A stretch of DNA of 64,000 bases from DAOLCO01 sp964612555 (GCA_964612555.1 CAZTBW010000008.1:1-64000), one strand, 5' to 3'; shown: positions 42,488 to 51,949, counted from the first letter of the stretch. Program-made: numbers and translations. The notes: generated by a model from the sequence alone, not told the origin.

Positions 42488-43603
42488 ATGAAAATAAATT
42501 CTGTCCTGCTTATCCTCTTACTTACAATTCTGCCACTCACAAAGCTTTATCCGGGAATGCTTTATGCTGAAACAAAAAATAAATTTACCGTTGGGCTTAT
42601 TTTACCTCTTTCCGGAATTGCGGCGGATTATGGAATATCAATACAAAATTCAATCGCACTGGCAATAAAGGATAGACCAGAGCAATTTTCCAACATAAAT
42701 TTTATATATGATGATGTTCAGTACGACACCAAACAGACCGTTGTTTCTCTCAATAACTTGATAGATTTAAGAAACATTGATCTTGCAATTACCTGGGGAG
42801 TACCTTTCTGTAAAGCACTCGCTCCTGTAGCAGAACGAAGAAAAATTCCCTTGATTGGGCTGTGTATTGACCCTGAAACCTCAAAAGACAGAAAGTACGT
42901 TATCCGATTCCTGAATGTCACTCATGAATTTATGGAAACTCAGATCGCATATCTTCAAAACAAAAACTATAAAAAATTAGCCCTTCTTGTTGCCGATCAT
43001 TCTTATGCTTCCGAAATGAATAAGGCTTTTAATGCAAGCACTCCTCAAGACTTCACAGTGACTACCATTGATGGAATACCCTCAACTGAAACAGACTTTA
43101 GGACTCACATTATAAAACTTAAGCAAGGTCACTATGATGCAGTAGGAGTGTTTCTGTCTGTAGGACAAGCACCCGCATTTTACAAACAAGCATCTCAACT
43201 TAAGTTTACCTATCCCACATTTGGAACAAACATTATGGAATCTTACAGTGAAATAAAATCTGCACGGGGTAGTATGTCAGGAACTGTTTTTACAAACACC
43301 AAAATCAACTCCGAATATAGAAACCGATACAAGAAAGAGTTTGGGAATGAAACTCAGCTCGCATTTGGCGCCCCTGCATATGAACTTGCGATAACCATTG
43401 GGGAGCTTTTCAACTCCCTTAATGAAAAAATGTCAGCAGAACAGATCATGGAAACCTTGAGGTCTATGCCTGAAAAACAGGGCACTGCCTCAGGTCCCTA
43501 TCGCATGCTTACTTCAGATGACTATGGTACTTATGTTCAATTTCCAATAGTAGTTAAAGAGATACAGGGAATGAGTTATCAAGAAGTAAATTCATCAAAA
43601 TAA
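42488..43603 (+). CDS. Branched-chain amino-acid-type ABC transporter binding protein
   Basis: 371 residues with a signal peptide ending near GMLYAE. VGLILPLSGIAADYGISIQNSIALA is the usual type I periplasmic binding fold start (Peripla_BP_6), and ITWGVPFCKALAPVAERRKIPLIGLCIDPETSKD is the second lobe block. It normally delivers amino acids or similar ligands to a permease, but no permease or ATPase genes are near. It may serve as a sensor for another system. The 56-base gap to the anti-sigma gene leaves room for a separate promoter. Confidence 0.85.
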   Translation: MKINSVLLILLLTILPLTKLYPGMLYAETKNKFTVGLILPLSGIAADYGISIQNSIALAIKDRPEQFSNINFIYDDVQYDTKQTVVSLNNLIDLRNIDLAITWGVPFCKALAPVAERRKIPLIGLCIDPETSKDRKYVIRFLNVTHEFMETQIAYLQNKNYKKLALLVADHSYASEMNKAFNASTPQDFTVTTIDGIPSTETDFRTHIIKLKQGHYDAVGVFLSVGQAPAFYKQASQLKFTYPTFGTNIMESYSEIKSARGSMSGTVFTNTKINSEYRNRYKKEFGNETQLAFGAPAYELAITIGELFNSLNEKMSAEQIMETLRSMPEKQGTASGPYRMLTSDDYGTYVQFPIVVKEIQGMSYQEVNSSK

Positions 43604-43640
43604 TCATAACGAACTGTCTTTTATAGTGGTCCACCCTAGT

Positions 43641-43685
43641 TTATCGACTGTCACTCGATAAATTTATCGACTCGCAGTCGATAAA
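43641..43685. terminator. Tandem TTATCGA inverted repeats after the ABC binding protein
   Basis: TTATCGA/TCGATAA at 43641-43661 and a 10-bp stem 43663-43672 with 43676-43685 (3-base loop) lie 38-80 bases after the stop, ending in an A/T-rich run. It probably stops transcription. The gap 43604-44072 holds no gene except the candidate RNA at 43908. Confidence 0.6.
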
Positions 43686-43907
43686 AATAAAAACATCACT
43701 ATCTTATTAAGCTTTAACACATAAGTGTCTATAATTATTAAAAGTACGCCTTTAAACTCCCGGTGACACCTCGACATCTAATTTCCTGATTTCTGCAGAG
43801 CACTTCTCCAAAAAAGCTCACTAATAGGACTCGCAACGGTAGTCGGAAACAGATAGCAAATTAATAGGTTACAGCTATCTGATTTCTTCTTTCTTAGAAA
43901 GACTATT

Positions 43908-43997
43908 AACAGGAGGGGCAACCTAAGGTGTACTCACCGTGCACTGCCCGAATCGAGCACACTCCATACGCGTGTGTGCAGCCTCTCCTGTTTTTTT
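43908..43997 (+). ncRNA. Candidate small structured RNA with intrinsic terminator
   Basis: AACAGGAGGGGC (43908-43919) pairs with 43981-43992 over 12 bp including one G-U, immediately followed by a run of T residues. The 61-base interior can form two more hairpins, GGTG/CACC (43927-43938) and GCACAC/GTGTGC (43957-43979), giving a three-way junction. A further 8-bp hairpin (43850-43881) stands upstream. There is no SRP, tmRNA or RNase P signature. It may be a small RNA or the structured end of a longer one. Confidence 0.45.
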
Positions 43998-44072
43998 ACT
44001 TTTTATTTTATTTTTTTGTGTTAACAGCTCACTTTCGTTTCTTACTAACAAGAACCCGTAGCCACAAAAACA

Positions 44073-45461
44073 CTACTTCCCAATGCAAAACTTGGAAAAT
44101 ATCCTTCCAAGAATCTCCTCAGTAGAGGTCACACCAACTATTTCCTGAAGGTCTGTGAGTGCCTGGCGGATTTCAAAAGCAACGTACTCAGAAGGTTGAT
44201 TGTCTTGAATCGCTTTTTCTGCAAGCTCAAGTTTTTCTCCTGCATTTTTGAGTAGGAGGTAATGCCTCTCATTGGAAATACGAATATCTTCAGTGCCCAT
44301 CTCTCCACATACAGTAGATACCAGGTGGTGCATCAGGCTCTCTACCCCTTCTCCGCTTGTGCTGGAGACCGAAAAAATTGTGCTTGAAGAAAGAATATCA
44401 GAGAGCATTTCTTTACCCCTTATGTTCCTGTCCGCCTTACTTGAAATTACAAGTACTCGAGGATTTTTTTCTTTAACTTTTGACAGGAGAGACAACTGTT
44501 CTTCATGGGAGAGCGCTGTATCAAAAAGAAATAACACTGCATCTGCCTGCGCTATACGCTTCCAGCTTCGCTCGATTCCCATTTGTTCTGGAAGATCAAG
44601 CACTCTCCCTGCCCTCTCCTGATCTTCTACAATTCCAGCAGTATCCCAAAGTCGAAACAAAACACCCTGAAACTCAAGTCGCTCTTCGATGCTGTCACGG
44701 GTAGTACCGGGAATATCCGTTACAATCGCCCGGTCTTCACCTAGAAGGTAATTCATGAGGCTTGATTTACCTGCATTGGGCACTCCTGCAAGGGCTAAAG
44801 ATACTCCCTCACGAAGCACCCTTCCAGTCGAAAAGCTATCAATGTATCGCCTGACACTGGAACCTGTTTCTGCTACAATTTCTTTCCACTTATCTGCCGT
44901 ATCAGGAGTAATATCTTCCTCCGGAAAATCTATATACGCTTCAATTTCAGCAAGAAGGTTTCTTAATGGTTCGCCAAGATCACCAAGAGCATTAGAGAGT
45001 TTTCCCTCTAGCTGCTCTTTTGCAATTCTTGCCTGCGCCTCGGTTTCAGAAGCAATCAAGTCTGAAACAGCTTCTGCCTGAGCAAGATCAAGTTTACCAT
45101 TCAGAAATGCCCTCTTGGTAAATTCACCAGCTTCAGCAGGGCGTACCTCATGGGCATATATCGCCCGAAGCACCTCCCGAATGACCACAGAAGAACCATG
45201 AAGACTTATCTCCAGCACGTCCTCTCCGGTGAAACTGTGCGGCGCGGGAAAATAAGTCAGGAGGGCATGATCAAGCACCTTCTCTTCTGCAAATAATGTC
45301 GCATAAATCTGAGTTCTTGGAGCAGCAAGCACCTCCTCTGACCTTTTACAAAGAGAAAGAATTACTTCTTTTACCTCAGGTCCACTGACTCGAAGTACCG
45401 CAAGCGCCCCCTTTCCGGGAGGCGTTGCCAGTGCTGCAATAGTTTCTAGATGAGGGTACAT
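44073..45461 (-). CDS. mnmE: tRNA uridine-5-carboxymethylaminomethyl GTPase
   Basis: 462 residues. The N-terminal domain (ETIAALATPPGKGALAVLRVSG) binds folate. The G domain has LAGVPNAGKSSLMN (G1, about residue 224), DIPGTTRDS (G2/G3), and SSKAD (G4). The C-terminus ends CIGK, the conserved CxGK that carries catalytic cysteine. MnmE works with MnmG to modify U34 of certain tRNAs. mnmG is not in the window. It overlaps yidC by 16 bases, in the usual rnpA-yidC-mnmE order. Confidence 0.97.
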   Translation of the reverse strand: MYPHLETIAALATPPGKGALAVLRVSGPEVKEVILSLCKRSEEVLAAPRTQIYATLFAEEKVLDHALLTYFPAPHSFTGEDVLEISLHGSSVVIREVLRAIYAHEVRPAEAGEFTKRAFLNGKLDLAQAEAVSDLIASETEAQARIAKEQLEGKLSNALGDLGEPLRNLLAEIEAYIDFPEEDITPDTADKWKEIVAETGSSVRRYIDSFSTGRVLREGVSLALAGVPNAGKSSLMNYLLGEDRAIVTDIPGTTRDSIEERLEFQGVLFRLWDTAGIVEDQERAGRVLDLPEQMGIERSWKRIAQADAVLFLFDTALSHEEQLSLLSKVKEKNPRVLVISSKADRNIRGKEMLSDILSSSTIFSVSSTSGEGVESLMHHLVSTVCGEMGTEDIRISNERHYLLLKNAGEKLELAEKAIQDNQPSEYVAFEIRQALTDLQEIVGVTSTEEILGRIFSKFCIGK

Positions 45462-47326
45462 AGATATGAGAGTACAAAGACCCCTAAAGCCACAAGTGCT
45501 GTAATTTTAAAACCTGATTTGCCGTGTTTATCATTATACTGAATAGCTTGTTGTTGTCCGATAGAGAAAAGGTTGTTTGTAAGCCAGTACAGTGCAAGCC
45601 CCGAGGGGAAACTCATAAACATGAAAAACATCAACACGGGCATAATCATCATTGCTTTCTTTTGAGCAGGATCTACCGCAGTAGGAGTAATCCACTGCTG
45701 TACCATCATTGAGATAGTAAAAAGTAAAACAAGAACGGGAATCCCAAAATCTCCTATCATCAAACGATCAGGTGCTGAGAGGTCATGCACCCACATACCA
45801 AAGTCAGCATGACGAAGTTCAACTGAAAGCATCAGCGCAGAGTAAAGACCTATAAAAATCGGCATCTGAATCAGTATCGGGAGACACCCTCCGAGGGGAT
45901 TTACTCCTTTCTTCTTGTACATATCCATCAACGCCTGCTGCTGCTGTTGACGATCTTTTATGCTTTCTTTGATACGATCAAGTTCGGGCTTCAGTGCCTG
46001 AAGTGCTTTCATCTGTTTGAACTGTGCCGCATTAAGTGGATACAAGGCGAACTTCACCACAATAGTTAAAAGCACAATCGCAAGACCATAGTTTCCAACA
46101 AATTTATAAAACAGATTAAGAAGTGAGAGCAGGGGAGCCGAGATAACTCCGGTCATACCAAGATCAAGCAGACGCTTCAGCTCAAAACCTGTAGTATCAA
46201 GCATGGAATAGCTCTTAGGTCCGGAAAATACCTGTATCGCAAGTGGTGTCCGGGCTTCATTCTGAGAAAAAAGCGTTCTTACAAAACTACCCCGTTTTTC
46301 AATTTGTGCCTGTGTAGGGAATAATGGTTTTCCATTTATTTTTTTAGCGGTGTTGCTCTCAGAAGCAGTATCTGAAGAAGTGTCATTATACACAAAGGCA
46401 GTGGCAAAATATTTATTGCCAAACCCAAGCCAGAGAAGGCTTTCGAGCGTCTTTGATGGAGACTCTTTTGTCATGTCATTAAAGGTGAGGCGCTCGGACT
46501 TGTCACCGTTAAACCAGACAAAGCCATCAGTATCATAGGGGTCAAGAAGGCTCGTATCTTTCAGATCAACATACTTTTGCCATTCCATGAAGAAAGGCTC
46601 CGCCAGAGCTTTGTCAAGAAAGCCCATCGAGACATCAAAAAGATATGAGTCTCTGGAAAAATGCAGCTCTTTGAAAACCCCTCTTCCGTCTTCAAGAACT
46701 CCTTCCATCCGTATTCTTATCTCGGGAAGGGAATCAGAAAGTACAATCGAATCTCCCGGAAGAGGACGTTTTTCACCCTGAGGAGTCAATTGATATTGTT
46801 GATACGTCACCCATGTATCTGCTCCACCCTGAAATAAAAGACCACCCGGGTAAGCCATTCCATCAGCATGGGAAATCATTTCATACTGAGCAGTATCATT
46901 AGGGTGAGAGCGTTTGTACTTCTTAAGCTCTATACTCTGAAACCTTCCACCAAGCTTACTTATCCTGATTTTGAAAACATCATTTTCAAGATTGAGTAAT
47001 CCACTTTCAAGTATGTCCCTGTCAGCAGGAGCAGAAGATCTGGGAGCCTGCTTTTCCCTAAGCCCTTCAGGCAAGACCGCCCCGGATGAAACAACTGAGC
47101 CGGATGAAACATCTGATTCTTTTGCAAGTTCAGGAAAGCCTCCAAATACTTCTGAAGCGTTCTTCCTTGCATCAGCTCCGGCACGAACATCCTCTGAAGC
47201 AGTCCTTGCCTTTTCAGGAACAGGAGGTTGGAAATAAGGGGTAAGTACCTTTTCTACATAAATATATGCAATAAAAAACAGCACCAGCATTGCCAGTGTC
47301 TTTCTTTGGGTATCTTTCTTGTTCAT
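45446..47326 (-). CDS. yidC: Membrane protein insertase YidC
   Basis: 626 residues with an N-terminal membrane helix (LAMLVLFFIAYIYVEKVL), a long periplasmic P1 domain (about 40-390) including a glycine/serine-rich linker with a SSGSVVSSGAV repeat, then a five-helix core (LLNLFYKFVGNYGLAIVLLTIVVKFALYP and later GGCLPILIQMPIFIGLY). The positively charged cytoplasmic tail is short. YidC inserts membrane proteins alone or with Sec. It is 168 bases downstream of yidD and overlaps mnmE. Confidence 0.97.
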   Translation of the reverse strand: MNKKDTQRKTLAMLVLFFIAYIYVEKVLTPYFQPPVPEKARTASEDVRAGADARKNASEVFGGFPELAKESDVSSGSVVSSGAVLPEGLREKQAPRSSAPADRDILESGLLNLENDVFKIRISKLGGRFQSIELKKYKRSHPNDTAQYEMISHADGMAYPGGLLFQGGADTWVTYQQYQLTPQGEKRPLPGDSIVLSDSLPEIRIRMEGVLEDGRGVFKELHFSRDSYLFDVSMGFLDKALAEPFFMEWQKYVDLKDTSLLDPYDTDGFVWFNGDKSERLTFNDMTKESPSKTLESLLWLGFGNKYFATAFVYNDTSSDTASESNTAKKINGKPLFPTQAQIEKRGSFVRTLFSQNEARTPLAIQVFSGPKSYSMLDTTGFELKRLLDLGMTGVISAPLLSLLNLFYKFVGNYGLAIVLLTIVVKFALYPLNAAQFKQMKALQALKPELDRIKESIKDRQQQQQALMDMYKKKGVNPLGGCLPILIQMPIFIGLYSALMLSVELRHADFGMWVHDLSAPDRLMIGDFGIPVLVLLFTISMMVQQWITPTAVDPAQKKAMMIMPVLMFFMFMSFPSGLALYWLTNNLFSIGQQQAIQYNDKHGKSGFKITALVALGVFVLSYLCTLI

Positions 47327-47494
47327 TAAGCCTTTTCTAAAAGAATTTCCACATTTTACATGATTTCTGTAAGGGGGTTTTTACATAAATAAAGGGGATA
47401 AGTCGAATCGAACTTTTGATCAGATAATACAAAAAGTATTAAGCTGGAACAAAAATAATAGTAATTTTGTGCGCTACTCAAAAGCCTGGGCTTT

Positions 47495-47704
47495 TTACGG
47501 CACAGGGTCACTTCCCGAATCTTTACTCAGCGGATGACATTTACAAATCCTTTTCACCGCAAGAAGTCCCCCTTTTGTAAAACCGTGTTTTTCAACAGCT
47601 TCTGCAAAATACTCTGAACAGCTTGGATAAAAACGGCAGCGATTACCGAGAATCGGATAGCTTATAAATTTCCAGATTTTTATTGTTGCCCTTAATATTC
47701 TCAT
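47495..47704 (-). CDS. yidD: Membrane protein insertion efficiency factor YidD
   Basis: 69 residues. The CRFYPSCSEYFAEAVEKHG block with its Cys pair and RICKCHP at the end are diagnostic of YidD. The start overlaps the stop of rnpA by 4 bases. The protein is small, amphipathic and located at the inner membrane, where it aids YidC-dependent insertion. A ~168-base gap follows before yidC. Confidence 0.95.
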   Translation of the reverse strand: MRILRATIKIWKFISYPILGNRCRFYPSCSEYFAEAVEKHGFTKGGLLAVKRICKCHPLSKDSGSDPVP

Positions 47705-48123
47705 TCATTTGTATCTTTTGATGTTCTTTGAAGTTTTGGTCGTTTATTTTCAAGCACCCCAAGTCTTCTAAGTGCATAATTGAGTTCTCTCTTGATCTCA
47801 AGATAGTCAATACTGGTCGCTTCTCTGTGGGCGACCACAACGATATCAACAGGTTCAAGTATAAAACCATAGAGTTTTCTGAAAACTTCCCGCACTCTTC
47901 TTTTTAGAAGATTTCTCTGAACGGCTCTTTTATGTACTTTTTTTGTAATAGTAATTCCAAGTCGGGAGTGTTCCCCTTCTCCGGATGACTTTCCACACAC
48001 AACAAGAAAATGATCTGTCTTCCATTTTCTGCCGTTTTTTTGAAGAATTAAAAAATCCTTGCGTTTTTTTATACGCTTCTCTGAACCAAAGGAATATCTG
48101 CTCACAAAATCCCCTTTAGCCAA
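47701..48123 (-). CDS. rnpA: Ribonuclease P protein component
   Basis: 140 residues, slightly long. RNLLKRRVREVFR (about residues 73-85) is the family RNR motif, preceded by SRLGITITKKVHKRAVQ. The basic protein binds RNase P RNA to mature tRNA 5' ends. It lies 108 bases after rpmH and overlaps yidD. The N-terminal SRYSFGSEKRIKKRKDF matches the usual start. Confidence 0.97.
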   Translation of the reverse strand: MAKGDFVSRYSFGSEKRIKKRKDFLILQKNGRKWKTDHFLVVCGKSSGEGEHSRLGITITKKVHKRAVQRNLLKRRVREVFRKLYGFILEPVDIVVVAHREATSIDYLEIKRELNYALRRLGVLENKRPKLQRTSKDTNE

Positions 48124-48231
48124 AAACAGCCATTAAAAATCAGATAATCCAAAAAAGAAATAAGGACAAAACAGGGGAACAGTAAGAACTGCCACAGGAT
48201 AAGCTGCCAGAGGAAAGCATCCGACCAAAAA

Positions 48232-48393
48232 CTAGATCAGATTACCCTTAAGGGGCACGCTCACAGTAAGCCTGAGACGACCCTTTGCACGCCTTCTGGC
48301 AAGCACAGCTCTGCCGTTAGCGGTCTTCATTCTCGCCCTGAACCCGTGGGTTCTCAGTCTGGTTATTTTACTTGCTTGATAGGTTCTTTTCAT
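48232..48393 (-). CDS. rpmH: 50S ribosomal protein L34
   Basis: 53 residues from the ATG at 48393 (MKRTYQASKITRLRTHGFR), the canonical L34 start; the frame is open 17 codons further upstream but lacks family character. The C-terminus (LTVSVPLKGNLI) is about 8 residues longer than common L34. It starts the conserved rpmH-rnpA block. Confidence 0.97.
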   Translation of the reverse strand: MKRTYQASKITRLRTHGFRARMKTANGRAVLARRRAKGRLRLTVSVPLKGNLI

Positions 48394-48628
48394 AGTGGAG
48401 GCTTTCTGCCATTTTTTAATTGCAAGGTCAAGCTTTCCAGGCAACTATATTTGATATATTATGCTCACTTGAGGAAACCCACAGGGGAAAACAAAACGCC
48501 CTTTTTTATAAAGAAACTAACCTACTGTAATTATTGTGCTTCTTCTTGTATTATAGCTTTTTTACCAAATATTTAGTATTATTCTCCGGTTTAAGTTCAA
48601 TAACTAGTATGACAGGTACAGGTATTAC

Positions 48629-50095
48629 GTGATTTCGACTTCCAGTTTAGAAAAGAAAGATACTGCTAAAAATAGTGAGGCATTTTTGAAAAAAACCCTT
48701 GAAGGAACTCTGGACAACTATCGCCTCAACCTCGGGTCTAATGAGTACTTGCCTCTTATGCAGGGAGGTATGGGGGTTGATATCTCTACTTCTGCGCTTG
48801 CGCTTGCGGTTGCCCGTCTTGGGGGTATTGGTCATATTTCAGATGCCATGGCGCCCTATGTTTCAGATAGAAAGTTTGGAACAAAATTTCAAAATACAAA
48901 ACGAAAAGAGTTCGAAGCCTTCTCCAACTCGCTGGATAAATCTAAAGTTAAGTGGGATTTTGAAAGAACCTATCAGGGAACCCTGAACCATGTAAGAAGC
49001 ACCATGGATGCGAAAAAGGGGACTGGTGGGGTTTTTGTTAATGTCATGGAAAAACTCACGATGGGTAACCCTCAGGAAACCCTTCGAGCAAGAATGAAAG
49101 CGGTCATGGATGGGGGAGCCGACGGTGCGACTCTTTCTGCCGGGCTTCACAAGGGTACTTTTTCTCTTATTGAAGACCTTGCGCGTTTTCGGGATATAAA
49201 ACTTGGTATTATTGTTTCTTCCTCACGTGCTCTCAAAATTTTTCTCAGAAGCGCCAGTCGGGTATCAAGAATGCCTGATTACGTGGTTGTAGAAGGACCT
49301 CTTGCAGGGGGTCATCTTGGCTTTGGTATGGACTGGAAGAATTACTGTCTAAAAGTTATTACTGCCGAGGTTATTGAATTTCTCAAGGAAGAGCAGCTTG
49401 ATATTCCGGTAATACCTGCCGGAGGGGTTTTTACCGGTACTGATGGGGTAGCGTTCATGGAAATGGGGGCTCATGCCATTCAGGTTGCAACCCGATTCAC
49501 CGTTTCTCAGGAATGTGGTTTACCGGCTCATGTTAAACAGATTTACATTCAGGCAGAAGAAGAGGATGTAGAAGTAAACCAATCCTCTCCCACCGGCTAC
49601 CCCATGAGGATGTTAAAAAGCAGCCCTTCACTTTTCTCAAATATCAAACCTAACTGTGAAGCGCTTGGATACATTCTTGATAAGGACGGAGCCTGCCAGT
49701 ATCACCAGGCGTGGGATGCTTCACCGCTTGATGAAAAGGGAAAGAAAATGCCCGTTCGGGAAAAGATGTGTATCTGCTATCACTTCATGCAGTTTAATAC
49801 CTACACCTGCGGGCAGAACGTACACCGCCTGAAACAGACCACCGTAAAGCTTCCCGATGGCAGCTTCTACATTCCATCTGCTGAGCATATCTTTAACGAT
49901 TATATTTACAGTAAGAATAATGAAGTACTTCTACCTGAGCCATCTTCAGATACCAAAGAGGACGACCTGAGCAAACTCGTTACTGTTGAACACACTAACG
50001 GAGCTCACTCCAATGGCAAAAACGGCACCCTCAAACCCGCTCCCGCAGAAAATACCCCGACTATTTCAAGCGCGGCTACTTTAAGTGCTGATTAA
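48629..50095 (+). CDS. Nitronate monooxygenase-like flavoprotein
   Basis: 488 residues, starting at GTG. EYLPLMQGGMGVDIS and LAVARLGGIGHISDAM form the N-terminal FMN barrel block; DYVVVEGPLAGGHLG and IPVIPAGGVFTGTDGVAFMEMGAHAIQVATRF are the FMN phosphate-binding turns (the GGxF/GAxxVQxGTRF pattern of the 2-nitropropane dioxygenase group). A C-terminal CICYHFMQF...C region with several Cys and a low-complexity tail is additional. The enzyme oxidises nitronates or related carbanions; true substrate unknown. Confidence 0.87.
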   Translation: MISTSSLEKKDTAKNSEAFLKKTLEGTLDNYRLNLGSNEYLPLMQGGMGVDISTSALALAVARLGGIGHISDAMAPYVSDRKFGTKFQNTKRKEFEAFSNSLDKSKVKWDFERTYQGTLNHVRSTMDAKKGTGGVFVNVMEKLTMGNPQETLRARMKAVMDGGADGATLSAGLHKGTFSLIEDLARFRDIKLGIIVSSSRALKIFLRSASRVSRMPDYVVVEGPLAGGHLGFGMDWKNYCLKVITAEVIEFLKEEQLDIPVIPAGGVFTGTDGVAFMEMGAHAIQVATRFTVSQECGLPAHVKQIYIQAEEEDVEVNQSSPTGYPMRMLKSSPSLFSNIKPNCEALGYILDKDGACQYHQAWDASPLDEKGKKMPVREKMCICYHFMQFNTYTCGQNVHRLKQTTVKLPDGSFYIPSAEHIFNDYIYSKNNEVLLPEPSSDTKEDDLSKLVTVEHTNGAHSNGKNGTLKPAPAENTPTISSAATLSAD

Positions 50096-50137
50096 GTTTT
50101 TATAAGAATTTTTTTGTAAGAAGATAAGAAGAAGTAA

Positions 50138-50169
50138 AAGAGACCCACATGAAGAAATGTGGGTCTCTT
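50138..50169. terminator. Terminator between the nitronate enzyme and atpE
   Basis: AAGAGACCCACAT (50138-50150) pairs perfectly with 50157-50169 around a 6-base loop. On the minus strand the following TTTTACTTC fits an intrinsic terminator for atpE; on the plus strand it follows the nitronate gene. Confidence 0.8.
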
Positions 50170-50187
50170 GATAACGAGTGGCGGGGA

Positions 50188-50505
50188 CTACATTACCTGG
50201 AATGCAAACACCAAAACAAAGAGAACAAGTGACTCGATGAATACTAGTGCAAGTAACCATGGGAGGAACATCTGACCAGCAGCACCCGGATTTCTTCCAA
50301 TGCTGTCCAGAGCCGCTGCAATCGCCTTAGCCTGACCATTTGTAGCACCAAACACCGCAATACCCAGAGCAAGCGCAGCAACCGCAGGGGTAGACAGAAT
50401 CTCACTTCCTGCTGAAACCACCTTAACCGCCTCGTCAGCAATCGCATAAGAGCAAAGCGAGATATTCGCAATTATTGCACCAAAAACATACTTAAGACCT
50501 TTCAT
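50188..50505 (-). CDS. atpE: F0F1 ATP synthase subunit c
   Basis: 105 residues, longer than the usual ~80 because of a signal-peptide-like N-terminus (FGAIIANISLCSYAIA) before the two membrane helices. GATNGQAKAIAAALD in helix 1 and LVFIESLVLFVL in helix 2 carry the ion-binding residues Gln and Glu-Ser. The conserved RNP loop (IGRNPGAAG) faces F1. Rotor subunit c binds H+ or Na+. Other atp genes are not here except atpB, 64 bases upstream. Confidence 0.95.
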   Translation of the reverse strand: MKGLKYVFGAIIANISLCSYAIADEAVKVVSAGSEILSTPAVAALALGIAVFGATNGQAKAIAAALDSIGRNPGAAGQMFLPWLLALVFIESLVLFVLVFAFQVM

Positions 50506-50569
50506 TTATTCCTCCTGATTATTTAGAAAATAACACTAATTACATTACTAAGGGTTAACAAAAACTCAA

Positions 50570-51250
50570 TTAATGGGCGTGAGAAACTCCAAGCCTGATA
50601 TAGATCATGGTAAGGAGTGAAAAAATAAACGCCTGAATAAAACTCACAATTGTGCCCAGTATATACAGGGCAACAGTAAAAAAGAAAATCGGGGTTCCCT
50701 GGGTAAGCTCGGTAAACACACTTAAAACAGCATGGTCTCCCGTCATGTTACCATAGAGACGAATGCTCAAAGATATTGGTCTTACAATATGGCTTATTAA
50801 TTCTATAGGAAATAAAAGAATTCCCAGAATAAACACTGGTCCCCACAAATGGGCAATAAAGCCTTTAAAGCCAATGGCACGGATTGTCCAGTAGTTATAC
50901 AAACCAAAAACAACCAGAGCTATGCCGAGATTAAAGTGCATCTGATCGGTCGGCATGACCATACCGGGAATCAGACCAATAATATTTGAAACAAAGAGGT
51001 ATAAAAATAAACAGAAAACAAAAGGCAGATACTTTCTGTTTTCCTTACCCATAGCAGTATCTCCAAGCCAGACCATAAATAAGGCAATGGTTTCAAAGAA
51101 CATTTTCAGGGAAAAGCCTTTATCGGGAAGATAGGGAGATTTTGACTTTTTTAGTGCTACTCTACCCAATACAGAAAGAACAAACAAACCACCAGCTATA
51201 CAAAGTGCTGTAGTTATAGGTTTTTCTATGAAAACATAGCCTGCCGACAT
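50570..51250 (-). CDS. atpB: F0F1 ATP synthase subunit a
   Basis: 226 residues with five or six membrane helices. SLSIRLYGNMTGDHAVL holds the essential Arg of subunit a; FIQAFIFSLLTMIYI is the conserved C-terminal helix. It forms the ion channel beside the c ring. The order atpI-like, atpB, atpE on the minus strand is typical. F1 genes must lie elsewhere on the chromosome. Confidence 0.97.
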   Translation of the reverse strand: MSAGYVFIEKPITTALCIAGGLFVLSVLGRVALKKSKSPYLPDKGFSLKMFFETIALFMVWLGDTAMGKENRKYLPFVFCLFLYLFVSNIIGLIPGMVMPTDQMHFNLGIALVVFGLYNYWTIRAIGFKGFIAHLWGPVFILGILLFPIELISHIVRPISLSIRLYGNMTGDHAVLSVFTELTQGTPIFFFTVALYILGTIVSFIQAFIFSLLTMIYIRLGVSHAH

Positions 51251-51362
51251 AGTTCTGTCTCTATCCTCATATTTGACTGCTGGCGCTTATTAACAAACTG
51301 AAAGAACAATGTAAAAGGGTTGATTAAAAATAATTGGACTTATTTTCCATTAAAGCTGTTCA

Positions 51363-51686
51363 TTAATCCTGTTTAAGGGGCGCCTTAAAATATCTTTTTA
51401 CCTGATACCCTGTAAAAACCCCAAGAGCCAGGATATAAAAAAAGAACAGAAGCAATAAATCAAGACCATCCTTGAACACAAAAACCATAAAAAGAGAAAA
51501 AAGAAAAAACAATTTACCAAGTACCAGCTTGATCAGATAAAAATTTTTTCCCTTCTCCTCGCTGCCCACCCCCGGCTGTTCCCCATTAGATTTATCAAGA
51601 CCGGAACAGCAGTACAAAATAATGTTCTTTGAACTTGTTACGGTTCCTATTAACAGCATTATGGAAAGTAGAATTTCTATCAGCAT
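51363..51686 (-). CDS. Small membrane protein, possible AtpI-like
   Basis: 107 residues from the ATG at 51686 (MLIEILLSIMLLIG), preferred because the open frame before it is not hydrophobic. Three hydrophobic segments (about 2-17, 52-70 and 73-95) are seen. Its place 112 bases upstream of atpB is that of atpI, which is poorly conserved. AtpI proteins help assemble the c ring. Sequence alone is not enough to confirm it. Confidence 0.5.
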   Translation of the reverse strand: MLIEILLSIMLLIGTVTSSKNIILYCCSGLDKSNGEQPGVGSEEKGKNFYLIKLVLGKLFFLFSLFMVFVFKDGLDLLLLFFFYILALGVFTGYQVKRYFKAPLKQD

Positions 51687-51949
51687 GCACTCCTTTGTCC
51701 CTTCTTTGGTTACAAGTGTTACCGCAATTATTTTTAACAAACAAAATTTTTTCTCATAAAAAAAATTTTTTCAAACGCACGACGCTGATTTCTTTAGCAT
51801 ACTAAGTTTAAGTTTCCTCAACTAAGCAATTTTGCATTTGTGTTTTTTTTTCAATTCTGGCTAAAGTGTTCAGCTCGGCGCACACAGCCTGAGTATCACA
51901 CTGTTGATCAAATTAGTAATAGTTATATTTAAGGGTAGTTTCACTTCGG

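Noticed and set aside
43939..43980. tRNA-like or SRP-like RNA in the 43.9 kb structure
   Set aside because: No T-loop, anticodon arm or GGAAG-type SRP loop could be matched, so only a generic structured RNA is claimed.
43928..44125. A 65-codon open frame over the candidate RNA
   Set aside because: It overlaps the end of mnmE antisense, contains a T-run encoding poly-Phe and has no ribosome binding site.
51741..51949. A second oriC part upstream of dnaA
   Set aside because: The region is A/T-rich but I see no DnaA box close to TTATCCACA in it.
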